Below, in pieces: positions 11,934 through 22,797 of a stretch of DNA of 64,000 bases (its first letter is position 1; every line of letters starts with the position of its first letter). Below the pieces are notes generated by a model. It had not been told where the DNA came from. It made no database searches and saw nothing but the letters and a program-made list of their open reading frames with translations. The DNA comes from Diplosphaera chodatii. Taxonomy: Eukaryota; Chlorophyta; Trebouxiophyceae; Prasiolales; Stichococcaceae. The DNA is taken from the NCBI GenBank assembly GCA_032358165.1, contig JAALGY010000015.1:434001-498000 (forward strand), in the 5' to 3' direction. The position numbers and the translations under genes are program-made.

Positions 11934-14900
11934 ATGAGCAACAGCAAGAGCGCAGTCAGCAAGGCGCAGAGCGAGGAGCACAAGCGCGTACTATCGCTGT
12001 TGCTGAAGCAGGATGACAACAGGCGGTGTGCAGACTGCCAGGCGCGGGGCCCAACGTGGGCGTCCGTTAACCTGGGCGTCTTTATCTGCCTCAACTGCTC
12101 CGGCATACACAGGTGGGGCCCGGTCAGCGTGCAGCCGTGCGGCGTGTCTCCAAGCTGTCCTGTGCCCATCATGGGCCACAGTCGTGTGGGATAGTCCCTC
12201 GGTAATGCGGTGCCAGTACAACGCCTTGCGTCCTATCACATTATGAGCTGTAGAGGCAGTGGACGCCCTAGGGCAGCAAGCACAACGAGAGTTGATGCCG
12301 TGCCAGTGGAGCGCACTGGTATGTAGCTCTCGAGTTGCTGGGCGAGGACTTCATCCACCGGTAGCTATCAGACTGCATAGTTGTGGAGGGACTCACACCT
12401 CTTCTGACTCTGCTTGCAGGTCCATGGGCGTGCACCTGAGCAAGGTGCGATCCGCCAACCTGGACACATGGCTGCCGGAGCAGGTTGCCTTTGTGGCGGC
12501 AATGGGCAACGGACGGGCGGCAATCTTCTGGGAGGCCCGGCTGCCGCCCAACTTCGAGCGGCCACGCGATGGCGACATGCGTGCAATGTCAGTCTTCATC
12601 AATCAGAAGTGCGTCTGCTTCATAGAGTAGAGAAGCTGATGTGTCTGCTTTTCTCGCCAGTGTGCTCGCCAGAGTGCTGTGTGCCGAGTGCTTCGTCGAG
12701 CTATTGCACACAAGTATATCAGACGAAATAACAGCTTCATGCATCATCACAGGTTGAGGGATGTGCAGTCAGACTGCGGTGCACAGTGGCTTTGCAGTCG
12801 ATGGTAACCTCACGGCACATGCATGCAAGCAGGTACAGGGACCGGGCATTCGTGCTGACGCGGTGGGCAGGGGCCCCCACCATTGAAACGTACGAGTCGC
12901 ACCCCTTTCTTGCGGCGCTGGAGGCCGGCGAGCTGGACGAGGAGGTGGCGCACGGCTACGCAGGCGGATCAGGTGCGCTGGGCTTGGACTCGATAGGCGC
13001 ACTCGGTGGAGGGCAGACACGAGGTGGTTGAGCATCTTCTGGTCGTGCTTTTTTCCATCATGCTGAGCATGTACATCTACTCGTCAATGTAGCTGGGCTG
13101 GTTTGGCGTCAGGTACTGAAGGATCGACACCAGGTGGCAGCCGTCCCAGCAGCCGGCCCGGCAGCCGGACGGGGTCGCCGCCGCCGCCCAGCAGCGGCGT
13201 CATCATAACCAACAGCGGCGGCGGCGGCGCCAGCAACCTGGGCCGAGGTGCAGCAGGCGCCGCGCGGCCGCCCGTGCGGGCGGGGCTGTCCCGAGCGGAC
13301 AGCGCCTCGACGCCAGACAGGCAGCGCATGCCGCCGCCCGCGCCCCGGGTGCCCGCCACCGTGCCCAAGGTGCATACAACTCTTCGTCTTCACATCGGCA
13401 GCACAGCACCCAACAAGTGTGTGCTGCTGTGTGTGCAACAAGTGGAAGGAAGGCACTGGGCTGAAGTTGGACACTAACACAGTATGCCAGCGATGTAGGC
13501 TGCCTCCGCACCTGACCGGGGGGCGCGTCCGGCGCCAGTGGCATTGTTCGACCTGATGTCGCTGGACAGCGAGCCCGCAGCACCTGCACAGGCAGCGCCT
13601 CCGGCTGCACAGCCCGCTGCCGCGCCCGCAGGTAGCGTCCCCCTCCCCCCTTTTTTTTGGCATAAGACCCATATCAGAGTGTTGTTGATGCTGCGCTGTA
13701 TGCTGTCCACAATAGTTGTCGCCCGGCGAATGGTGCATCCTCTGACTGGAGGAACGTGCGCTGCCGGATCATGATGATGCCATGCATGAGCAGCGGTGCC
13801 TGTCTGGTGCACAGCTCCTGTTGTCATGGGCTGGCCCAGGTTCAAAGGCCTCCCCCTGCAGCTCCTGCAGCTTCGACGACGCCTCCTCAAGCTAGTTGCA
13901 TATGAGTCCATTGCCAGACCGGGGAGGATATGCCTGTACGATGTTATGCCAGTTTCATCGTACATACTCGTAGGCGAGTCTGGTCAGCAGTCGTGCTGTA
14001 ATGGTTGTCGCTATTGTATGCACTGCAGCTCCAGAGCCTCCCACCGACGACTGGGATGCTTTCGTGTCAGCGAGCGCCAGCCACGGAAGCGCACGGGGAT
14101 CCCTTGCGACCGCGAGCGTCGGCAGTGGTGATGGCACATGGGCCGAGTTCCAGTCTGGCGACGCTGCAATGTTGACGCCTCAGAGCACAACAGCTTCAGG
14201 CGTCCAGGCAGGAGCGGCGGTCCCTGGTGACCCCTTTGCACCGCCGCAGCGTGCAGGGCATGCGCGGTCTTACTCCGCCCCCGGTCCCAGCCCGCCACCT
14301 GCAGCGCCGCAGGCGCACAACAGTGCAGCCAACGCCACAGCCCAGCTGCTGGCTGCCGGCGGTGCGCCGCCAGCAGTGCAGCGGGATCCCTTTGCCCCCA
14401 GCAGCAGCCTGCATGGCACCAGCAGCGCCGGCACCCCAGCAGCAGCCGTGAATGGTGCCGCGGGGCCCCTGCAGCCGTCTGCAGTCGACCCCTTCGCCCC
14501 CAAGCCGCTGACGGGGCTGGGCGCCGCTTCTGCAGCGGCGCGGCTGGCTGCCACACCGCCGGCAAAGGTGCTGAACTGCAGTCCGTAGATGCATATGCAC
14601 ATCAGATTGTGACGTTCGCTGTCCTCTGCATGCCTAAATCAGCCAGACCTCTGGTGATGCAAACCTAAGAGCCGACTTCCCGTCGTCTTGCGCTCAGCTG
14701 CTGATGAAGAAGAGCTCGAATGACATCCTGAAGCTTTTCAACCAGCAGCCCCAGAACACGCTGTTTGCTGGGAGCCCCGCGCAGGTAGCTCTAGATGCAG
14801 TACCTGCCCGGCGGTGTTGATCACTTCTTTGAGCACTGAGTCTGCTTGATAGCGCACGGCCCCCCAAGATCACATCACGTCAAGCATATCTGAGGAGCAG

Positions 14901-15324
14901 CTACATTGCTGCAGGACCTGTTCTTTCAGGGCACGAACAATGGCACCATGGCTGCGCCTGCAACCGCTGGCAGCAGCTACCCTGCACCCTTGCCATCATT
15001 GCAGCCGGCAGCATACGGGTCTTTGTCAACGGGTGCGCAAGTGCAGGATGTCCGCAAGCAATGAGGGTCTGGGTCTCATGAAAGCCTCCATCTGACCCTG
15101 GATGACCCTTCGACGTCCTCTACGGCTGCACCGCATGCCTGTGATCCTAATTTTGGTCATGCTTCCACACTGTCCTGCATGCAGATCCGTCAGCAGTTGC
15201 TGGTGGCTCGATGGGGACTGGCCTGGGGATGAGCCAGGGACCGGGCTTGTTCGCTGGGCTGAGCACTGCCCCGCCACCGCGACCGCCAACACAGCAGTCA
15301 GTCAATGGCGGCTTCACGCTCTAG
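11934..15324 (+). CDS. ArfGAP-domain GTPase-activating protein (AGD5/AGD15-like)
   Basis: A GTPase-activating protein for Arf GTPases, acting in vesicle budding and clathrin traffic. Nine exons fit in phase: 11934-12112, 12420-12608, 12833-12972, 13113-13369, 13499-13631, 14029-14567, 14698-14784, 14914-15032, 15185-15324. The zinc finger CADCQ-x16-CLNC with the catalytic arginine segment [17 protein letters not shown] spans exons 1-2. It continues with [10 protein letters not shown] and FINQKYRDRAFV. The rest is low-complexity Ala/Pro/Ser/Gly with trafficking motifs: a clathrin-box-like LFDLMSLD (exon 5), three DPFAP motifs (exon 6; DPF binds adaptor ears) and DILKLFNQ (exon 7), typical of plant AGD5-type proteins. 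The protein ends GGFTL. The ATG at 11934 was chosen over an upstream in-frame GTG at 11907. The gene looks intact. Confidence 0.93.
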
Positions 15325-15760
15325 CGCGCTAGCATCCTGCAACAACGCGCAAGGCCGGCGAGGCGAGGCACACTCGGCGGACACGTCCCTGGCATGGCAG
15401 CGTGGAGCCAGTGGCAGCACACGCATGCCAGATGTGTGCACGGCACAAGCAGTATGCAGGCAATGCTGTGCCAGAGCAGAGCAGAGGCTGCTGGGCGCAG
15501 TTGATTTGGACGTTGTCACGGTGCGCAGTACAGACAGCTTGCAGAGCCCATGCTTTGCAATGGAAGCTCGTGCAATACAACTATGTCCATGCATTTTCCA
15601 CCTTGCCTGTGTCAGGAGTCACAAAACTAGCAACGCCAATATGAGCTGCAGTCTGCCTGGTCTCCCTACAAGATGCCTACCTAAACCGAAGCAGCTGCCG
15701 TCACAGGACAATTACTGAATGAACACTTACATCCTCAACCACGCCACTCACTGCTCAATG

Positions 15761-15782
15761 CGGCAGCATGCGGCAGCATGCC
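15761..15782. repeat. Short tandem repeat in the ArfGAP 3' flank
   Basis: The 10-bp unit GCGGCAGCAT is present twice in direct contact, followed by a partial third copy. It lies downstream of the ArfGAP stop codon and has no evident function. Confidence 0.6.
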
Positions 15783-15840
15783 GACAGACCAGAACCTAGG
15801 ATCGCCTCACGAACTCACATATCGTTCAGTGTGCGGTAAT

Positions 15841-15845
15841 TGTAA
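15841..15845 (+). terminator. TGTAA, candidate poly(A) signal of the ArfGAP gene
   Basis: TGTAA is the usual chlorophyte polyadenylation signal. This copy lies 517 nt after the ArfGAP stop, in a non-coding stretch before the convergent HPP gene. The motif is short, so the match could be chance. Confidence 0.35.
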
Positions 15846-16242
15846 ATAGGCGCAACAGTTTGCCCCTTTAATTGACAATCCCCGAGGTCAGCCCAAAACA
15901 CACACACGAATAGTCCAACACAACGTCGTCACGCGGCATTGTTGATCTACATAGCATCATTGACTGCTATGAGGTATAACCCCCTGGCACTTTGGGTCTC
16001 AAGCAAGCGTCAACACCGTGTGTGCTTGCCCCAAGCCGCAGCAAGCTGCGTCTGTGGCGGCAGGGCTCTACAGGCCACCAAGCAATGTGTCTGCACCCCA
16101 CCTGCAGTGCCATCAATGCCACACGGGCTCAACTGTGCCCATGGATGAGCTGTATGCAGCACTGAAGGGTGCAACATCACCGGCAACGCAATGCAGCATC
16201 ACCCATAAGTGCGTTTTCTGTGTATGAAAACCAGCAACGTCC

Positions 16243-18247
16243 TCACCAGAACGTAGGGTAGCGCCGCCCTGGGGCAAGGGTGAACACCATTGCAAGGACA
16301 AACATGCCCAAGTTGCCAATCAACATGGCCGGCAGGAAGATGAAGGCATTCCACCCGCTGTACACCGTCTGGGACGCGACCATGACTGCTGTTGCGCCAC
16401 CTGTGCAACTGTGACAGGTCTCAGCTTGCGCGGCTGCAATCCCTTAGTCGGTCGACCTGACACGCGTGGCGACCGTCATGGCCTGACTGGTGCGATGACA
16501 GGCTGTGCATCAGCATAGCTGCAGGTCTGACATCATCAAATCACGAAGTGCAGCTCTGCATCTATTTTGATGTGCATTCTCGTGAGATCAACACTTTTGG
16601 ACACGTTCGCCAGACAGCACCTGGTGCGTGAGTCGTCCTCGTGAGCTGCATGCCCAGGATCGCAAAGAAGAGCGCCACCGGCGCCGCCACCCAGCTGAGG
16701 CTGTCGGCAAAAGCATTGCGGACAAGGCAGCCCACCACCACGGAGATCAGCTGCCCGCCTGCCGATCCAGAAACAGAGGACTAAGTTTTAGCCTTGGCCT
16801 CTGCCCAGCGACGTGCCTGTTAAGCAGGGTACATGGTCCCACCCAGCGTGCTCCCTCATGCAGCATGCTGTCAACAGGACTCAGATGCACACATGCTGGG
16901 AATACAGCAGGACCACCTGGATTACGGTGGCCCAAGCACACCTAGCAGATTGCGGGGCTGGGCGAGCTTCGACTCTGGGACCGCAAACAGCAGCACCGCT
17001 GCTGCGCCAAACGTCGGGTTGAGCACCCGCAGGTTCATGGTGGGCAGGCCAAAGCGATTCAAGCTAGACAGCCACAAGAGGGCTAGAAAGGCACCCAACG
17101 GCATCGTGATCAGGTCGTACCAGTGCTGGGGTCGCGGCATGGCGACATCAATGCCCTGCAAGAGTCACATGAGTGAGTCGGCAGAGATTAATGCAGATAT
17201 GCCCTGACATCAGGCCAGCTGTCCACAATGTGTCATCCTGCAGGTCCTGACAACTGGTCACAGACACGGCAATTAACGGCGCTTTGTCTGAGGTGAAGCA
17301 TGTGTACGCACCCCCTGCCAACGATGGAGCAGGCTCCACAGAGGCCTGCAGTTGCGATGCTCAACTTCCGCTTTCGTGCTGGGCTGCCTTAGCCCATGGA
17401 CTGTCGCCTGAATCCTCAGGTCGCGCAGGGTCATCTGCAAAGATCAAGGACGGCGAGCATGGTGAGCATAATGGTCAGATGGCCAGAACAAGCATCAGCC
17501 GGCACAGTAGACGGGTCTCAAGTTGCGTGTGCATGTGAACGCAGAGACTGCATACAGCAAGTGGCCACTTGCTGTGTAGCGTCTGTGCATCCTGCAGTAC
17601 AAGCTGCCTGCCAAGCATTGAAGCGTTTAGCGGCCATTTTCATGCTTCCGAGTACTTCAATGCAAGACTGCGCACCCCTGCACCGTCCTGTGTGGACTTG
17701 CCCCTGCCGGGCAGCTGGCTGGCGGCCCACATGAAGTGGTCTGCTTCGTCCTCTGCAACGCCTGCCAATCTGACGAATGTCGCATCGTTGCTGCCTTGGG
17801 CGTCATCAGTGGGCAGCCCGATGGTGCTATGATGCCTGCTGTGGGCTGTTCCGGCGGCCAAGTTGCTTGACTGAGCAGTCTGGCTGGGAAGGTGTCTCTG
17901 CTGTGCCAGGTGAGAGGATCTACCGAGTGTGCTGCCCCTGCAGCCACAAGAACAGCTCAAACTTGCCGCATGCTCACACCGCATGTCAACAGGCGTACGC
18001 AGTCTCACCCCAAGCTGCTGGTCCTCTGCACTGTGCGTGTGATCGGCGGCATTGCTGGCGCCACGACATTACAACATGGGAGCTCTCCTGATGTTGCCGG
18101 GCGGTGCACTGCCTGCGCCGACGACGTTCGGTCCTCGCGGCTGGTGGTCTGCAGTGGCGCTGCCCCGGGACCCTCTACGTCCACTTCGAGAGGCCCAGGT
18201 GGGGTTTGTGTCATAAGCTGGGCCGTGCTGCGAGTGGAAGTAGTCAT
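16243..18247 (-). CDS. HPP-domain integral membrane protein (plastid nitrite-transporter-like family)
   Basis: HPP proteins have four membrane helices. In cyanobacteria and plant plastids, members move nitrite across the chloroplast envelope. The exon at 16942-17155 reads LGAFLALLWLSSL, then the signature VLNPTFGAAAVLLFAVPESK and LAQPRNLLG. It splices in phase to the exon at about 16630-16757 (GQLISVVVGCLVRNAFADSL, APVALFFAILGMQLTRTTH). The last exon, at about 16243-16395, reads GATAVMVASQTVYSGWNAF, then a helix IFLPAMLIGNLGMFVLAMVF, and stops after RRYPTFW. Family members usually have HPPAGATA here, where this reads TTHAP/GATA. N-terminal exons are less sure. Candidates are at about 17640-17900 (FVRLAGVAEDEADHFMWAAS) and an acidic start exon from ATG 18247 (MTTSTRSTAQLM). 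A plastid transit peptide would be expected there. Confidence 0.8.
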
Positions 18248-19643
18248 AGTTTCCGGCGTTCCATCGCAGGTTGTCCTGTAAGAACGTTTACCGCGCTGTT
18301 GATCTGGTGCCCACAGATCAGATTATGGAAACCGCAGGGAGTGCTTGGAGATGGGTCCAGAACATCACCATCTCCCCTGTCGCAGCACAGCAGACAAATT
18401 AATTCAAGGCGATTGCCTCGCCGGGCCGTACCATCGTGCCAATACGAACCAACAACCGCCTGCCAATCAGTGAAGGCGTCCTCTGTCCGCCATAGGGACG
18501 CTGCCTGCATCGTAACGGTTCTGCAATTTGTGTGCTAAAACCTGCACAATGCTGGGTGGAGGCTCGAAATCACATCTCTGATTGTTGTTCAAGGCAGGTC
18601 GCTTAAGCTGCTGCCTACCGTTCCACATCGCTGTCAGGTGCATGCTGCGGCTTCACGTCAAGTTTGGCCGTGGAAGGAGCAGGCGACGGGGCTTCCGTTT
18701 GTACATCTGGGGCACTTTCATCTGCGGGCATCAAGACGATCCGCAGCAGCCAGTCTTAACGCATTGTGCAGATGTCAAGCATGGGGTTGCAGACTGCGGT
18801 ACGCCAACGCTTTCGGCCAGGCACACCGCATGGCATGGTATCAGCACTTTGCGTGAGTGATCGCCTATGCAACCGAGTTGCAGCAGTAGGGCGGCAGTCT
18901 GATCGTGCGGATTCACGGCTTGGCGATGAGGTGTTCACTGGACATCAGGTCATCATGTGCAGTTATGCAGCAGGCACTGGTCCCAGCTTTGAATCCCGCG
19001 ACACCGACGCAAGATTGACAACAGCTTAAGGAAGTAGGATTTGACCAAAAGCGCAAAAGCAAGGGTGGGCGGTGACTGATAAATTTTCATGCTTGTGCGG
19101 TGCCAGCTGGCAGTCCAAGCCTCTGTAGGTCCGTACTGACTGCTATCTGACTGCAAGTGCGCACATCCTCCTGTAGATGTAAGTCCTGGTGGACCTTGCC
19201 ACTGTTGCTCGTGGCTGCACCGCTGTGAGAACACTTTTCAGGGTCGTCTCTGTTGCAGCCAGAAAGAGGACGGTGGATGTCAGGCGAACGTCTGCATGAC
19301 CTAGGGTGGAAGCACTCCGCAGCACTGCGTATGATGGCGTACCTCACCATGATAGCAAGCTGATCGCGTTTGATTACGACCGTCTGTCACGAAGCAGGGG
19401 TGCAATGGTCTAGTGATGCAGCTGCACCGCATGGGCGCCACACAACTTCAGCGCAGCTGAGCTGCCTACCTGCAGCACATGCGACATCAGTATCTAGTCG
19501 CAATAGCAGGAAGTCATTGAAGCCTACAGGACAGAGTGCGGGCATCATGCATCTGTACTGGTGTAGCCTTGCAGCCTGCGCTGCACCTTTGCATGAGCAG
19601 TCCTGAGCGGTAACATTTGCACTTGCAGGCCCGACGCCTGACC
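18248..19643. promoter_or_regulatory. Divergent intergenic region between HPP and TTL genes
   Basis: About 1.4 kb separates two divergently transcribed genes, so both promoters are expected here. I see no convincing exon, repeat or RNA gene. An extra 5' exon of either gene cannot be excluded. Confidence 0.4.
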
Positions 19644-21565
19644 ATGGCCCTCCTAACGGAGGCGCAGATCTTTGACTGCTGCTCCTGCCGCGCGTTCGCC
19701 ACGAAAGTAGCCGCTGATCTGCGGGCTGGCGGCGACGCGAACCTGGACAGCATCATCACGAAATGCCGTGATGTATGGTGGAATCAGGTGTGCACGGACG
19801 ATTCGCAGGATTACGAAGATGCTGAAACCTGTGGACTAGCAGTGTAACAGACTAGCTTGTAGTGAAGTGAACGATTCTTGCACGCGTTTACACTACATGC
19901 AATGCGCGGCTGCAGACTAGCGCTGCAGGCTGGCTGGAGGCATTTGGTGCTCACCCTCGGATCGGCGACGCTGCGGCGCTGAAATCGAAGGCTGGAGGCT
20001 TCGGCCAAGCCAGCCGGACAGAGCAGGCAGCTGCTTCTGGTGCATCTGAGGCGGTGTATCAGGTGCGCCATGTCAGAGGCCGTACAATGGAGGCGATCCG
20101 CCTGAAAGCCCTTGTCTGCAGCCGCAATGAAGACCACCTGCCTGCTTCCAACTCCGAAGCTGGTGGACTTCATTATGCAGGAGCTGGCAGAGTGGAACCG
20201 GCAGTATGAGGCCAGGTTTGGCCATGTGTTTCTCATTTACGCGGCTGGCAAGTCTGCCGACGAGGTGCTGACCACCCTGAAACGCAGGTAGGGGTCACAA
20301 GCGTGTCTGACAGGCGTGTAAGACAGTGCTAGTGTAGGAGGTGTGCACGTGGTCAAACATCGGCACGCATGCATATGACACATACACGATGGCTGCAAGT
20401 GAAGCAGGCTTGAGCGTTCAAGCAAGAAAGCATGTGGACCTGCAGGTATGCCAGGATGCCGCACGAGGAGCTGGTCCAGGCTGCAGCGGAGCAGATGCGC
20501 ATCACTGAGCGGCGCCTTGCTTCGCTGCTGGGTGGGTCGTCAGCAGTTGCCGCCTCCTCAGCGCCGCCGGCCGGTGAGAGGTTGCATGCTCCAATGGTTC
20601 CAACTACCGTACCCGAAAGAAAATTTACGTGGTCCTCTGCGCTCTAGCAGGCGAAGTTGCCCACTACATGGTCACTTGGACAGCGCTCTGCAGGATCTAG
20701 TTCGAAGAGTCGAACACCATGCCGCCGCTGCACTGCTCGTTGGGTTTGCCATCATGTGCCCAGGCTGTGGAGCCCACACTGCCGCAGCTGCTGCTGGCCA
20801 GCAGGCCGGCGAAGCTGTCTCTCCGGCTGCTCGCCAACCTGCTGTTGTGTGTCCACAGGGGCGGTGTCGCCCGTCACGAGCCACGTGCTGGACACCGCCC
20901 TGGGCCGTCCCGCGCCCGGGGTGCTGATCCGCCTGCAGCGCGCCGCCGAGGGCAGCGGCGGCACCGCCTGGGACACCCTGGGCGAGGCGCGCACCAACGC
21001 CGACGGCCGCGTGCCGGGCCTGCTGCCGCCTGGCGACCACATCGCGCCAGGTGCGCGCCTGGCTGCTGTCATCACTCCTTTGCAGTGCGCAGGCCTGGGT
21101 GGCAGGGCTGCTGCCTCCTATTCAACTGCTGCAATATAGCTGCAAGCATTTGCAGCCGGCAACATCAGCAAGCCTGCCACCCAATGCGCAATGATCAGTA
21201 GGCTATCCCGATGGAAATAGTCTGGCACACTGCAGGGCGCTACAGGGTGGTTTTCGCCACTGAGGAGTATATGGCGGGCTGCCGGCAGCAGCACCCCGGC
21301 ATTTGGCCTGCGCAGCCATTTTACCCCACAGTCAGCGTCGTGTTCAACGTGACGGCTGATCAGGTCAGCCATGTTCGCTGCGTGTTGGCAAAGGCCATTA
21401 GTGGTCACAGTGTGGGCAATCGTGACCTTGTCATCCTGCATGGCACCCTTCTGAAATCAGTTTTGGGTGCGACTCGAATCTGATGTCTGAGAGCAGGTCC
21501 ACCAGCACTTCCACATCCCGCTGACGTGGAACCCCTTCGGCTACAGCACCTACCGCGGCAGCTGA
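19644..21565 (+). CDS. TTL: Allantoin synthase TTL: OHCU decarboxylase fused to 5-hydroxyisourate hydrolase
   Basis: A bifunctional enzyme for the last two steps from urate to S-allantoin. The C-terminal half hydrolyses 5-hydroxyisourate to OHCU and the N-terminal half decarboxylates OHCU. Seven exons fit in phase: 19644-19797, 19916-20062, 20181-20288, 20445-20573, 20859-21050, 21236-21363, 21497-21565. The decarboxylase part shows FGAHPRIGD with its catalytic His, then YEARFGHVFLIYAAGKSADE and YARMPHEELVQAAAEQ with MRITERRL. The transthyretin-like part shows VTSHVLDTALGRPAPGVLI, TNADGRVPGLLPPGDH, PFYPTVSVVF, HFHIPLTWNPFGYS and the diagnostic C-terminus TYRGS. All key residues are present. 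The start Met immediately precedes the conserved N-terminus. The plant enzyme is peroxisomal through an internal PTS2; I see no clear one here and the end YRGS is not a PTS1. TGTAA follows 104 nt after the stop. Confidence 0.95.
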
Positions 21566-21668
21566 GCTGGGGAGCTGTGTGGTTAGCATCGCGCAACAGT
21601 GGGCAAGTAGCTAGGACGCTGATAAGCTCTGCTGTGACTTGTACAATTAGGATCAGTACAATGGCCGA

Positions 21669-21673
21669 TGTAA
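21669..21673 (+). terminator. TGTAA, candidate poly(A) signal of TTL
   Basis: A TGTAA element sits 104 nt after the TTL stop codon, a plausible distance for a green-algal polyadenylation signal. Confidence 0.5.
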
Positions 21674-22797
21674 CACTCTCGTATGTTTGGACCGCTGCAA
21701 ATGCAGACATTGCCTGTGGACTAAATAGAAACATCATGTGCTACTGTTACTGGCGCACTGATGCGTGCAGAGCTGCAGTACGACCCTTGTGATTTGGCAA
21801 TTTGGTCCTGTACAATGCTGCCGGTGCTTCTGCACGTGCACCTGTCACCACTCGCATTGGTCTTGCAGATGCATGAACGTGCGCGACCGTGTTACAACTG
21901 CGCGAGCCCGGAGCCTGCAGGCTCATGATGATTGACGGCCCAACAGCATGAGCCTCTGCCCCTGCATATATATACGTGTGGTCGGCCAGCGCTATGGAAT
22001 GGCATTGAAGTATTGAGGGGCAGGCCACTGTGAGTGCTGAGCTGCCTCCATTGGGGAAAGTGGGTCTCGCAGGCCCACCTGCAATGCCCCTTTCATGGTC
22101 TTACGTAACGGAGGCCCTCCTGACTCGCAGCAAGCTGAATTAGGTCAAGATGGCATAGCACGTCCCTCGCCGCATTTCGTGTCACGCGCATCACACGCGG
22201 TTTGCCCAACGCCTCCCAACGCTCAAGTGCACGCGGTGAGTCTCTAGTCCGCAGCGGTGGGCGATGCGTACCCGCTCCGTGAACGCACCCCCACAGTCAG
22301 TTCACTCGACTCTTGCACATGGAGCTTGCGGTCCGTCCAGCCATCTGTTAGACCTCGTCCAGCAGGCTCAATCAGGCTGCATTCTCACCTGGCAGGTGGA
22401 GCGGCGTGGCGTCTAGAGGCCCACACCAGGTGGGCACCACACGCTGCGCACCGCATTATTCCCTTGACACATTGCCAAACGCTGTTTGGTTGCTGTGGAA
22501 CGACTGGGCTTCAGGTGTGGGTAAGGTTGGCGTCTGTTTGCATCAAGGTGCAGGCTGCTGCGTGCGCGCACCCCACCAACGGCTGGGTGGTGATGCAGGC
22601 GCAGCGCAGCACACTGGGATGGCTGGCATGGGGGCCTGCATCCACCTCTGGCGGCGAAAGAAGCAGGTTGTGGTCGTTGCAGGGCAAGGGATTGATCCGG
22701 TCTTGACCGGCCTGCGGCGCTCTTGACATCAAGGTGGATGCTGCCCGGGAATCCCGCGCATGCCCACCCAAACAGCGGCTGACGGCGAGCCGACCAG
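21674..22797. other. Spacer between TTL and the next plus-strand gene
   Basis: No recognisable gene is seen. A stretch near 21960 holds TATATATA. Open frames at 22257-22726 exist on both strands but show no domain. 5' exons of the following gene may lie here. Confidence 0.4.

Larger units (their letters stand above)
15325..16242. other. Convergent spacer between ArfGAP and HPP genes
   Basis: Both flanking genes end here, so it should hold two 3' UTRs. Apart from the short repeat and the TGTAA noted separately, I see no coding pattern. Confidence 0.5.

Noticed and set aside
13641..13660. C/T homopolymer run (CCCTCCCCCCTTTTTTTT) as a regulatory element
   Set aside because: It sits in an ArfGAP intron just after the donor site and is better explained as a simple-sequence tract.
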